The translations under genes and the position numbers were made by a program. Below the pieces are notes generated by a model. The model was not told where the DNA came from. It worked only from the letters and a program-made list of their open reading frames with translations, and made no database searches. Below are positions 14,768-26,649 of a stretch of 64,000 nucleotides of DNA, in pieces. The stretch is taken from assembly GCA_034509735.1 (NCBI GenBank), contig JACGWO010000012.1, forward strand, positions 26,813,188 to 26,877,187, written 5' to 3'. The DNA comes from Sesamum alatum. Lineage: Eukaryota > Streptophyta > Magnoliopsida > Lamiales > Pedaliaceae. Numbering within the stretch: position 1 is the stretch's first letter; each line of letters opens with the position of its first letter.

Positions 14768-15883
14768 GTGTTAGGCGTGTAAATGGAATCCTTTCTTGGT
14801 CGTTTCGGATTCTATAGTGGGAGTAGGCTCAACTCAAGAACAATGATGAGAAATTGAGAATTGATGGTAGGAATTTCAGCTCAGAAGGGTCTTTCATATC
14901 AAGTCAAAAACAGAGAGGATGCTCTGCTCTGCTCTGCTGTCGTATTCATTCGTTGTTTTCTTCCTTGTATATTATATACTTCATTTTGTTTCTATTCCCA
15001 TTTTTTCTTATTATTGATGTTTTCATAAAATATGGGGAAATAACATCGAGTTGTTAAAATATTACGAGTACTCAGTCGTTACTTAGAAAATTATAGATAT
15101 ACGTAATATTATGAGTACTCAATCTTTATATATTATATATTATTTTTTATTTCATGATCGTCGTATTCTTTTTAATATATAAAAGTAGTAGAATCTAACC
15201 AATCAGTCTTAATTGTTAGATCTTAATTATTATGGATATTAATTTAACTAATTTGATGTATATTATGTTTATGTTATAAGATATAAATTATAAATTATTA
15301 TTTACAACAAAAAAAAGTAATTAAATTAAAATATTATTTAAAAAATTGATTTAAATTAAATATTGAGTATTTACATTAAAAAATTAAATTAAATAATATA
15401 ATTTATTTAAATACATTGATAATTTAAATTATTATAAACATAATTATAATAACTAAATAAATATTTAATTTTTGAAATTGAATTTTTATTATATTAAAAT
15501 TCACATATGATTTAATTTAATTTCTCAATTTACATTATAGATTTTTTAAAAATATTTATAAAAAATCACAAAAAAACGCCCTCGAACTTGAAGAAACAAA
15601 AGGGGCCTGGTTTATATTAGTAAAAAAGGTATAATTGTCAATTTGACTGCAAAACAGGGCAAAAAGAAGCAAAAAATAAGGTCATTTCGCGCTCACCGTT
15701 CATGATACACACCTTCAGTGAGTTTTTAATGGGAGGAGAGTTTTGCGCAAGGTTTTACAAAACATGGGTGTTTTTTGCTTATTTGATAAAATCTGATAAA
15801 ATAAATTAACTTTGAACGTGTATTAATAAACAAATGATATAAATTAATTAACTACTCAGGTTGTTATTTGTAGAAACTAGTCG
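14768..15883. other. NAGLU upstream spacer, AT-rich
   Basis: 5' flank of NAGLU. A short CTCTG-type repeat (about 14918-14940) lies in the probable leader. From about 15060 to 15560 the DNA is very AT-rich and low in complexity. I see no coding potential. Confidence 0.6.
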
Positions 15884-15892
15884 TCCCTGCGT

Positions 15893-16859
15893 GGGGTAAA
15901 TAGTATTTTTGGTCCTATAACTTAGGGCCTTTTCACTTTTGGTACCATCCGTCACGGGATTAGTATTTTTGGTCCCATAACTTACAAAAATTAGCAGTTT
16001 TCATCCTTCCCAATTTTTCCGTCAGTTTTTTTAACTGAAATGGCCATTTGGCCGTTAACTTTTTCAAATTGAAGGAAAATTTGGCGCCCTTTGTGCTTTG
16101 TATCATTTTTTGCGGGAATATAACTACTATTGAGAGCTAAAATAAAAAATTGAAGGAAATTAGAGCAAATAAAGGTGATTTCTATCCTCTCTCACAAAAA
16201 ATAATCTTTCTTTTAATTTTATTTGTGTTGCAATTTATCATTTTCTACGGACTCTGTAAATATTAGAACAAGTGTTGATCCACAAAAAATTCAAGTAACC
16301 CAATGTAAGCATATAAATTACATGAATTGCATAAATTACAAAATTTAATTACATAAATTGCATAAATTACAAAAATTCAATTACATAAATTGCATAAATA
16401 TATACTTGAATATTTACAGAAATCAAGTACATATTCAATTGCAAGAGCTTGAATCTTTGTAATTTATGGGTCAACACTTATTCTAATCTTTACAGAGTTC
16501 GTAGACAATGATAAATTGCAACACAAATAAAATTAAAGAAGGAAATATTGTTCTTTGTGAGAGAATATAGAAATCACCTTTATTTGCCCTAATATCCTTC
16601 AATTTTTTATTTTAGCTGTCAATATTAGTTATATTCCTGCCAAATATGATACCTAGCACAAAGGGCGCCAATTTTTCCTTCAACTTGAAAAAGTTAATGG
16701 CCAAATGACCATTTCCGTTAAAAAAACTAACGGAAAAAATAGGGGAGGACGAAAACTGTTAATTTTTGTAAGTTACGGGACCAAAAGTGCTAATCCCATA
16801 ATGGATGGTACCAAAAGTGAAAAGGGTCTAAGTTATGGGACTAAAAATGCTATTTCCCC
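15893..16859. mobile_element. Fold-back MULE-type MITE, 967 bp, 9-bp target duplication
   Basis: The left end begins GGGGTAAATAGTATTTTTGG; the right end, read in reverse complement, begins GGGGAAATAGCATTTTTAG. The two arms of about 360 bp (15893-16255 and 16497-16859) are imperfect inverted copies. The centre holds a short repeated motif of the type acataaattgcataaat. An exact 9-bp direct repeat TCCCTGCGT flanks the element (15884-15892 and 16860-16868). A 9-bp duplication with long terminal inverted repeats is typical of Mutator-like elements. No transposase frame is present, so it is non-autonomous. The superfamily is inferred from the duplication length. Confidence 0.85.
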
Positions 16860-16880
16860 TCCCTGCGTGCATATAACATA

Positions 16881-18431
16881 GGGATAATTACATTTACACC
16901 CCCTCACCTATTGTCCATTTACACAAACCACCCCTGCCTTTTGAAAAATTACAAAAACCACCCCTGTCAGCCATTAAAATCCAAAAATACCCCTATTGAC
17001 TTGGTCAAATTTTAATATAAATTTTGAAGGACAAAAATGCCCTTAGAGGTGTTTCTGTAATTACTAAAAGGTAGAGGGGGTGTTAATGTAATGTTTATAA
17101 CGATGAGTAATATGACCCATATATTTTTTTATTATTTATATCAAACTTAAATTTAAATTTAAATTATTTTATTAACTTTTTTGAATTGAATCTATATAAA
17201 ATTATAGTTTTTAATAATTGAAATATTAAATTATTCAATTAATATATATTTATAAAATTAGTTACTAGATTATAAGTTTGAATTAAAAAATTATCATACT
17301 TGAATAAATTATTTAAAATTATTAAAATTGAAAAAATATTTGTCCTCTATTTTTATTTATAACTAAATTTTATTAAAATTAATATATTGTAATTCAAAAT
17401 AATTTATGAATTTTATATAAATCATATCAAAATTAGTAAATAAATACTTTATTTATTAAAAAGATATTTTAAATTATTAATTTTTTTAAAATTATCCCTC
17501 ACCCCCGCCACCCCGCTTGTGCCCGACCCCTCTTCCATTTTCACACGCCTTCATTGTCACCCTCTTCCACCTTCATCCGCTATCTAAATATGTATGTACA
17601 AAAATATAGATATATATTATATGTGTATAAATATATATTTTGTATATATGTATAAATATATATACATATATGTATAATTTATTAATTATAGTAAAATTTA
17701 AATATAAATAAGCATAGTGGATAAATAATCTTTTAATTTTAAGAATTTAAAATAATTTATAAAAGTGTGATAATTATAATTTAAATATATAGCCTAGTAA
17801 CTAACTTTCTGTAATATATTAATTGAATAATTTAATATTTCAATTATTAAAAGGTGTAATTTATGTAAAGATTCAATAAAAAAAAGTTATAAAATGATTT
17901 AAACTTAAATTTAAGTTTGATATAATTTATTAATTTTAGTTATAATTAAAAATAGAGGATAAATATTTTTTTAATTTTAAGAATCTAAAATAATTTATAC
18001 AAGTGTGATAATTATAATTTAAATGTATAGCCTAGTAGCTAACTTTATAAATATATATTAATTGAATAATTTAATATTTCAATTATTAAAAATTATAAAT
18101 TTTTTTATAGAGATTCAACTAAAAAAAGTTAATAAAATAATTTAAATTTAAATTTAAATTTAAATTTGATATAAATAATAAAAAAATATATGGGGTCATA
18201 TTACTCATCCTCATAAACATTACATTAACACCCCCTCTATCTTTTGGTAATTACAGAAACACCCCAAAGGACATTTTTGTCCTTCAAAATTTATATTAAA
18301 GTTTGACCAAGTCAATAGGGGTATTTTGGGGTTTTAAATGCTGCCATGAGTGGTTTCTGTAATTTTTTCAAGAGGTAGGAATGATTTCTGTAAATAAACA
18401 ATAAGTGAAGGGGTGTAAATGTAATTATTCC
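16881..18431. mobile_element. Large AT-rich fold-back element, about 1.55 kb
   Basis: The left end GGGATAATTACATTTACACC is mirrored by the right end (reverse complement GGAATAATTACATTTACACC). The similarity runs several hundred bases inward on both sides, including the shared phrases about acaccccctct, tgaccaagtcaatagggg and the AT-rich block near 17110-17400 versus 17930-18190. The right half carries an internal direct duplication with a period of about 238 bp (motif at about 17766 and 18004). No protein is encoded. I found no convincing target-site duplication, so the superfamily is open. It lies 21 bp from the 967-bp element and 3 bp from a relic reductase exon. Confidence 0.75.
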
Positions 18432-18434
18432 TTT

Positions 18435-18530
18435 TTATAAAGTGAGTAAGTTCTTCTCCTTGAAGCTTTCAACAGTATTCTTGAAGCTTTCTTCTGGGAG
18501 ACCTTATGAGTTGGATTCTCTATACCACTT
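18435..18530 (-). pseudogene. Relic of the last exon of the CCR-like reductase
   Basis: On the minus strand a tgcag acceptor precedes AAGTGG, followed by sequence matching exon 6 of both neighbouring reductases. The end reads NTVESFKEKNLLTL-stop, against [18 protein letters not shown] in copy A. The relic is 96 nt, against 145 nt in the intact exons; the missing block covers roughly the stretch [13 protein letters not shown], and the two halves are in different frames. No other exon of this family is visible upstream, so this is an isolated decayed fragment of a third copy. Confidence 0.75.
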
Positions 18531-18540
18531 CTGCATTTTT

Positions 18541-18949
18541 GAAAAAGAACGTAATGAATTTGAACGCGGAAAACCTAAATAGTAAGAGAATCAAAAACGC
18601 AAAAAATATAATAGTTTGAGACCCAATATTACAACTTAAAAATATTTGAGGACCAAAACCGCTTAAGTGACTAAATTTAGGAATTAAAATTGCACTTATC
18701 CTGATAAATGATAAAAATGTCAAAGTATCAAAATTACAGAACTAAAAAATATATTTAAGCATGAAGAACAACGACAAAATTAGAGAGCCCATAGCTTAAG
18801 CTACCACATCTTATTTACTTATTTATTTACTTTGCATGTGTTTGATTTCTCCGCACTCACAAAAAAACATGATTAAGTTGTTGGACGGACTTTGAGAGAC
18901 TGCAGTGGAGAGCTTAACTCAAGCATTTTTCTGCTTTGGTTTCAAAAAA
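18541..18949. other. Spacer, no gene seen
   Basis: AT-rich sequence with phrases such as gaccaaaaccgc and gaattaaaattgcac that look like degraded repeat ends. No coding region is supported. Confidence 0.5.
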
Positions 18950-19352
18950 ACTTACGCCCCTTCTTGTTTTGTTTCAATTTTTATTTTCAATATCTAAAAA
19001 TGCTATTTATTTTTTTCGAGAAATAAAAGAATATTTGGATTATATATTTTCAAACCTAGATTTATAGGTATAAAAAATGAAAATTTATTTGAATTTGATT
19101 TGTTATATGGATATTTTGTAGATATTGTGATATTATCTTTAATTCTTAAAAAATCAACACGACATGATATGTCATCCTTCATTTACTAGACAATGATAAT
19201 AAAAGGATAATTTGAAAAATGTACTTTTAGAAGAGTAGACTGCAAATTTCATTGAAAAATGGGTCTTTTCAATGAAATCGGCCAGCTAAACAAATAAACT
19301 TCCAAATCTGAAATAGTGCAAATTAAAATTGGCTTTTGGAAATTAAACCAAA
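18950..19352. repeat. Dispersed MITE-like repeat, copy 1
   Basis: Shares ordered blocks with 61285-61720: a TTTTGTTT...TTTTATTTTCA start, then atatttggatt, then caaacctag, then gaatttgatt/gaatttaatt, a tgtcat/tgtcac motif, an ...ctaaacaaa... motif, and an end like gaaattaaaccaa. The start and the reverse complement of the end are similar (GTTTTATTTTCA type), which suggests short terminal inverted repeats. A run of 12 C follows at 19353-19364. Confidence 0.6.
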
Positions 19353-19364
19353 CCCCCCCCCCCC

Positions 19365-19857
19365 AATTACTTTTTTAGTGTTAGAAAGTACTGTTTTTTC
19401 CATCCAATTACACTTGTGCACGCTACAATCTATATGGTTTATCTTTCTATCCAAGTACACTTGTGAACTGCATGTAATGTTTTTTCCGACAGAAAAATCA
19501 ATCAAAAAACGGTCATATAGTAACTTGAAATTTCACAAAATTGACATAGTAAGTTGACACCCAAAAAAACTTCAGACAACAAAGCATAAAAAACAGACAC
19601 AATTCAAATGGCAAAATATAATGCACCCTATTATAAATAAAGAAGAAGAGAAGCGATACAAAAAGAAATTTTCTTCTGCGGACTTTTAAATTTAGATCGT
19701 CATACGTATCTTGCTCATATTAGTAAGCAAACTTACTCATTGTTGTCCCTATAATACAGGCTCTCATCTTATTATACAATTTCAGTACAATACCAGTTAA
19801 ATACAAGAATGTTTCATGTACGCATTTCTTACATGAATTTGTCATTACAGATTGATT
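19365..19857. other. 3' flank of reductase copy A
   Basis: The part from about 19678 to 19857 is homologous to 26478-26649 downstream of copy B (shared blocks include tagatcgtcat and tatcttgctcatattagtaa). It is therefore probably 3' UTR and flank carried along in the duplication. No independent gene is seen. Confidence 0.6.
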
Positions 19858-22800
19858 TTAGAAACTGAGTAAGTTCTTCTCCTTCAAACATTCTACAGTG
19901 TCCTTCAGGCTTACCTCAAGAGGCGTGAAATTGATGCCCAAACTTTTTGCTCTCTCTTTTGAGACTTGGTAAGCAGGCCTGGCAGGCAAATTCTCTGTAC
20001 TTCTGCAATAAAAAGGGAAATTAGAAAGATAGTTAGTACACCTGTTTCATTACCTTAACATGTCTTTTTTAATATGGGAAGTTTTTGAGGTAAAGAAATC
20101 TATGCCCCTTTTTGCTACAAAATCTTGTCTTGAAGAGATAAGGAGAAGTACATTTTTGCGGTGCTGGTTGCTTTATATAATGTCACTACAAAAACAATGG
20201 CATGGTATATCAATATTATATACTACGATCAAACAAAATCAATGTGAAAATTCAATCTATTACCACGCTCAGTATTTTTTGTGGTTTTAGCTATAGCTGA
20301 AACATTTACCATGATTTAGCTACGACTAATTTTTATCACGTGTAGAAAAACAACTAATAGTCTTCGCGCAACCATGATTAATTAGTTTCACTAAGCTTCC
20401 ATATGACGATTCCTCGCGAGCTAGTTAGTTCGCTTGACATCCCATGTCAACCACCCACTAAAGTTGCATAGACGTCTCACGTGTGTCACCGATAAAACAC
20501 GGCAGTCACCTAATGATTGCAACACTTAGTGCAAGTCTCAATAGAACACACTCGATGCACAGTGTCGAGGTTCTCGACTTGGAACGTTTCAGATTTTTTA
20601 CTTTTAACCATAGTAACTAACAATTATCAAGAGTTGTATTTCTTCTATTGTGTAGTAACTTCCTATAGGTGCCGGAAAAATTGAGCTTGGGGTTTCCCTG
20701 ATAAAGAACTGAAGACTGCAATTCCGAAGAGCTAAAGCTTATTTATATAGACAAAAAAAATAAAAATAATAATAATAATAATAACTTACTTCGGATGGAG
20801 ATTGAGGGAAGGGAAACTCTCATTCAATACGGCCCGTACTTCGGATGAATAAGTCACTCTTCCAACCAAACAGTATCTGCCACTGGCAGAAGGATTCTCG
20901 AATGCTAGAATATGTGCAAGAGCAACATCTCTAACATCAACAAATCTGTAGACACCGTCAGCGAACAATTCTTTTCCTGCAGATTAGCCAAAAAGTGTTA
21001 CTTAATAGCTGATATGCGGACAATTGAATTGGCAGAAGGCAAATTTTTTCACTACCAACTTCATGTCTGCATTTACGAGTAATTGCTCTACACTTCAATA
21101 ATTTGATCTCTTCTATCATGAGATTCTTTCCCTTTAACAAGCCCAAAAATTCACTTAAAAAATTGAGATTGGCCGTACAGAAGGAAATGTAATACCTTTA
21201 ATGAGATTCAGAAAAGCCTCAGAGGTCAAATTGACAGTTGGCTGTAGCGGAGGACCGATCACATAGCCAGGGTGTAATGCTACCAAGTCAAGGCCATTTT
21301 CTTCCACAAACTCCCATGTAGCCTTCTCTGCTAAAGTTTTTGAGAGAGCATACCATTGCTGAAAGTAAAGTAGTTTTTGTTATAAGTAAAATATCCGATA
21401 CATACAGCATGTAATTGGAAGAATGGCACTTTTGGATCCCTAAACAAATACCATTTATTCGATTTCAGTCTCTAAACAATCATTTTTACACTTCCGGTTC
21501 CTAAACTGGCAGTTTTTATTAGAATTTTGGTTATTTCCGATAATTGACTATTGAATCAGACGAAAATGACTTTTTTGAGTGCCTCCTTCCAAGCCTCACG
21601 TGTGTGGCAAATGATATTTTCTGTCTGATGTAAAGAACATTTGACGGAAATGACCAAAAAAGTAAAAAAAGTGCCTGTTTAAGGATTGAAATTGATTAAA
21701 TGGTATTATTTAGAGATCAAAAGTGTAATTCTCCTACATGTAATTCCATTCTTTCTCTTCTGCTTTCAGTTATTATTCATGAACACCTGCATTAACATCT
21801 AAACTCCAACAGGATTAAACACCCTTCAGTTTCCATATCTTTTTCCCGATTTAAGAATGGATATAATATAAAAGCGATTATTTCTGAATTAACATTCTTA
21901 TGAGTCAGCTCAGGAAGTGTCAAGATTCCGATGATCTTAATATACTGAGTATGCATAGAAAAATACAACTACTAAAGAAAAATTATTCTAAAACAGGTAT
22001 AAAGTCGAGCAAATATATGTGTGTGTGCTTGCACGCGTGTGAGTGTGTATTATCTTTGTCCCTACATAATATATTTATGTATATCCACTAAGAATAGAGA
22101 ACAAGAATTGCAATCTTTAATACTGAAAAATAAAAAATATATATAGGATGAACTTTGATTATGTAAAATTTCTAACTAACATAATATTGTCAATAAAGTT
22201 AAGTACTTTATGATACATCAAAAGAAAGGATCGATTTTTAAAAAGTATTGATGACAAATAAACTAATTCCAATAAATAAAGTAAATCTATATAGTACTGA
22301 TGAATTTATTTGTCCTACTTATTCTTATTTATTCATAATCTCTTGCCATAAGGATCAAAATATTTTATTATTTAGTAATGATTTACATAATTTTAATATA
22401 TTATAAATTTTACCAAATCAGATGTTGATAACTTGTGCTCTCACATTAGCAATACTATTATTGAGGCATAAAAAATTAAGTTCCTTTGGACCGCAATTAT
22501 TTGAGAAACATTAATCATTTTTCTTCGAGTAGATTCACAGCATGCAGAAAGTAAATCCAGATAATGGTATGAAATCCCAACTTCTAAGGGATAAAATTGA
22601 TGAGTACTTGGAAGCGAACATACATTCTTTTCCTCGCAGAAGATCTTATCCGAAAACCATGTTTCATCGACTATAACATCAGGTGTTACAGGATTATAGT
22701 TGAACATAACGGCAGTCATTGAAGACGTTGCAACTATTCGTTTGATGGATGATACTTTCTTGCATGATTCAAGAACATTAATCGTCCCCTTCACTGCAGG

Positions 22801-24644
22801 ATCTATCAGGTCTTTCTGCCACGTGAAAATACATAGAATATAAATGAAAACTTTGAGCAAGTCACCTCCAGGCAAATAAAAGCAGGTCAAATCATCAAAC
22901 AAATATAAAAGTAAAAAGAAAAAGAAAAAGAAAAAAAAAAAAACTCTCTCATATAATCACATAAGACTGTTATGCATTCAGTTTGTTTAGTTCAAGATAG
23001 TTACGTCAAATTACATCAACATTCTCTGAATATAGTACAAAAGATCCTAAACTTTGAAAAGCTGCACTACACCGCCTCTACTTATGTTTTACATTACAGA
23101 TTTCTCCCTGAAAACCAGATGATCAGGGAGGAATTTATAATGTTAAGTATGACTATGAAAGCTGCATAGAATTTTCCAAAATAGATGAGGCTTTCCGTAA
23201 TTAATATTCCCAAACCTAAAGGGGTGTTTATGTAATTAGTCCAGATAAAAGCCCATAACAGAACTCAGACAAACAACGGCACCTGCAAAGTCAGATTAGT
23301 TTATGGTACTCCAGACTTTTAATTGGTCAACTGTAGAATTTGAAAATTTCCAGGCAAATATAAGGAAAGATGCCCGATTATATGACAACTATCTTCCTTG
23401 AACAACCAAGCCAAAATATGTGCCAAAAAATAAAAAACCTGTGGATCGGAAACTGCAAAGGAAACAGGTGATGCTGTGTGAAAGACACCTTCACAGCCGT
23501 CAACTACAGAATCAAAGGATCCCTCCTCGAGTAAGTTGGCTTCACACAAATGCAATCTTTCCTCAGCTCCTTCAAGCGCCATCAAGTGTGCAACCTTTTG
23601 TGGATCACCTGAATTAATGTGTTTTGGATTGGAAACAAGATTTATCATGTTAAAATTTATGCCTTGTGTAGCCTTGTGCAAATACATACAACTTTTCTCA
23701 TGCATCCAAATCAAATGCACTAAAATAGAAATAAATCCAAGTCCAGTACGCCATACAATTGTTGTTGAAGTTATGGTTGTTTGAAGTTTCACCGTCAATC
23801 CACACAAATAGTAACATTTATATGGATTCAACCGTCCAAACATTAATTTCCAAAGTACAGACACAACACTTATCTTTCTCACAAAACAACTTACTTGGTA
23901 TTTCGACTATTATGGTAGAAGTCTCTCAAGCGTATTAAGTTTTTCACTCATTCTAATCTCCAAACTCGTTTGACATACAGTTATTGTAGCAGAATGATCT
24001 TTCCTGCACAATGTTAGTTTTCAAACTCAAGCAACGCAATTTTCCTATTTATGCACAATCCTATATTGATCTTTTCGGAAGATACTCCAAATTAGAAAGT
24101 TATCATAGGTCGAGAACAAATAGATTATCATATTGCGCATAATCCTCGTACTTCTAAATCATGATATCGGTGGATCTTGTTTCATATCAAATGTGGGATA
24201 TCGGGAAATTATGAGACCATATGGAACAAATGCATTATAAAATGCTTAGAAAATTAAAAAAGAAATAGTAAACCTATAAAAGAAATTACTAGTGCATACT
24301 ACAATAAGACCAAAATTATATTTAAAAAAATTGTTCTTAAACTTGAATTAGTAATAGAAAAAGAGCTCATTAGCAACAGATGTGTAAGGCGAGTCTGGTG
24401 AGTTGAGCCAGCTCTGCTCATCAGCCTGGTGAACCAACTTGATCCAGGTTCAACTCAAGCTCGGAATTTCAAAGCTCGAGCTCCTTCACAAGCAGCACTT
24501 GAGGCAAAATATAAGTGTTCAAAATTTATTTATATTGACAAGAACAAATTTCTGTGCGCATCAACGAAATTGTCGGATACCCAAGGGCCGATACTTTGAA
24601 CTGTTCTCACGAATAGCAGATTAAGCTTAAACATGTCGATGGAC

Positions 24645-24676
<32 letters not shown>

Positions 24677-24790
24677 CTTACTGAGGTTGCGGACAGTGGC
24701 CTTAACAGTGTAACCACGGTCGAGTAAAAGCTTAACCAACCAGGAAGCTATGTAGCCGGAAGCTCCAGTCACGCACACCACCTTTCCCAT
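19858..24790 (-). CDS. CCR-like / phenylacetaldehyde reductase-like SDR, copy A
   Basis: NADPH-dependent short-chain reductase of the extended SDR (SDR108E) group that includes cinnamoyl-CoA reductase, dihydroflavonol reductase and phenylacetaldehyde reductase. Six exons: 24682-24790, 23439-23608, 22624-22815, 21196-21358, 20790-20976, 19858-20002; 966 nt, 321 residues, the usual family length, with no breaks. The nucleotide-binding motif VTGASGYIA is at residues 7-15, and ATVRN (31-35) fits NADP(H). The catalytic set is Ser in TSS (123-125) and Y160/K164 in WYALSK. The true CCR signature NWYCYGK is replaced by QWYALSK, so lignin CCR activity is unlikely; an aldehyde-type substrate is inferred. 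Intron 3 (21359-22623) is lengthened by a MITE, and intron 5 is 787 nt against 355 in copy B. A TATA-like stretch lies near 24851-24875. Confidence 0.92.
21417..21736. mobile_element. 320-bp MULE-type MITE in intron 3 of copy A
   Basis: Ends GGAAGAATGGCACTTTTGG and, in reverse complement, TAGGAGAATTACACTTTTG, followed by matching inverted sequence (ccctaaacaa, taccattta). It is flanked by an exact 9-bp direct repeat CATGTAATT at 21408-21416 and 21737-21745. The corresponding intron of copy B (27705-28181) lacks it. There is no coding capacity. Confidence 0.88.
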
Positions 24791-26363
24791 TTTTCTCTCT
24801 CTACGCTCACTGTCTCGTCGGCAGCATCAATTTTTCCGTTACACTTTCCTATTATATATTAATTTTATATCACCTTTTTTTTAAATTAAAAAATATAATT
24901 AAATTATGCTGTATTTTAAAAATAAAATTACCTTGTGCATGGGTATAATCGACAAGTAATTTGTAAGTGCGTTAAATACGCTTTACTTCCTCAACTATAT
25001 TTTAAAATTAGTGTGTCGCACACCCAATTGTGTGTAATTAATTTAAATTTTAAATAATATTTATTATATTTTTTTCAATAATTACACGTAGCTTCATTAT
25101 GATTTGAAAAATTGCGTTTAGTAGTTTGTACATTTGTTTCGTCTAACAAAGAGATCTATCTATTAGACAAAATTTACCAAATTTGTTGATCCAAAAAAAA
25201 AAATCATATTTACCCCAAATTGACTTAATATTGACTTATTACAAGTCAAACAATTTTTTTCCAGACCAAAGTACCATGCACATCTTCACGCGTTAATGCA
25301 AATAAAGTATATCTTCACCTTTATAGGGCGGTTAGTTTGATGTTAAGAGCTCTTTAAAATATTTCGTAAGATGTTTGGAAGCTTATAAATTATTAAACTG
25401 TTTTTGATAAATTGCTTTAAGGAATGAATTTACAAGATACAAAAATAACAAAAACAATACTTTGACATGAACAAACCTTGGTTTCTCACAAAACACTAGA
25501 TTTGAAAACCAAATCTCGTCGATTCAGCAGCTAAACGATGTATGTTAATAAGGGGTCTCGATCGATAATAGTGGGCTGATAAAATCTATATAGACTTTCA
25601 TATCACACATTGATATCACACCAACGAGTGATTGATACATATCCTTTTTAAATAAAAAAAATATACAAATTACATTGTATTATAATTTAATAATGGGAGA
25701 ACATACAGTGTACATACAACTTTTAATGATCACCCATATTAAGGAGGATGCAAAACTCGGGAGGGGAATACTTTGAACCCCAATTTGGACACAATCATAA
25801 ACGCAACTGAGAAACAAGCATGAAATTTCTCAAGACACAACTTGTAAGTGTACGTTGTACTTTGTTTTTTCCTCGTGTATTTTGCGATGCCTAAATTTTT
25901 CCATAAAATTAATTATTCATATTTTATTGGTTTTAATTTATATTATAATAGAATTATTATTTTTATTTTATTCTAAAAAAATACTAAAAATTACTGTCTT
26001 ATCCAAATTACACCAGGACAAACAAATTATAAAAGAATTTCAAACGTCAACATCACGAACTTCAAATGACAATTTTTCCTCCTATTTTTGTTATAAAAAT
26101 CCAAGCCCATCAAAATTATTCCGAATTATCAATTATTATCATTGTTTTAATGCTTTCTCCCCCATAAAGATTTATCACCAAAATATAAAATGACATAAGA
26201 AAATTATAATGCCAAATTAATAGAATCACTAATATTTGAATGGATATTATAAAATCTATACTTTTTTTGAAATTTTAAAAATTAGTAAATACAATAGAAT
26301 AAAAATAATATATTTACTTATCATGACTATTATTAAAAACTTTAAGCTGCTATAGGCCCTCTA

Positions 26364-26400
<37 letters not shown>

Positions 26401-26649
26401 AAAAAAAAAACGAATAACCATCATAATAATGTTAAGTATATAGAAATATAAAAGAAAAAATAAAAGAACATGAACAGACTTTTGAATTTAGATCGTCATT
26501 CGTATCTTGCTCATATTAGTAAGCAATGCAAACTTACTAATTCTTTTGCCTATGATACAGGCTCGCATCTTATACACATAATTTCAATACAAGAATGTTT
26601 CATGTTCTTACATGAATTTGTCATTACATAGTATAGTCTAGTCTTGATT
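24791..26649. other. Spacer between reductase copies A and B
   Basis: Holds the promoter of copy A (pyrimidine-rich leader, then a stretch around atatattaattttatat also found upstream of copy B at about 30812-30834), AT-rich sequence, an (AC)n tract, and from about 26478 the 3' flank of copy B. Apparent reading frames here, such as 25855-26193, are low-complexity AT-rich sequence. No gene is seen. Confidence 0.6.
26366..26410. repeat. (AC)n microsatellite followed by an A run
   Basis: About 15 AC units run directly into about 15 A. Confidence 0.95.

Noticed and set aside
16870..18442. A TATAA match as target duplication of the 1.55-kb element
   Set aside because: Only five AT-rich bases match and not at equal distances from the ends; not credible.
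20184..20200. CACTACAAAAA, like the end of a CACTA transposon, in intron 5 of reductase copy A
   Set aside because: Copy B has a homologous phrase at the same place and no matching inverted end was found, so it is probably ordinary intron sequence.
25855..26193. 112-codon open frame between the reductase copies
   Set aside because: AT-rich, low-complexity Ile/Leu/Phe-rich translation without a domain, promoter or splice context.
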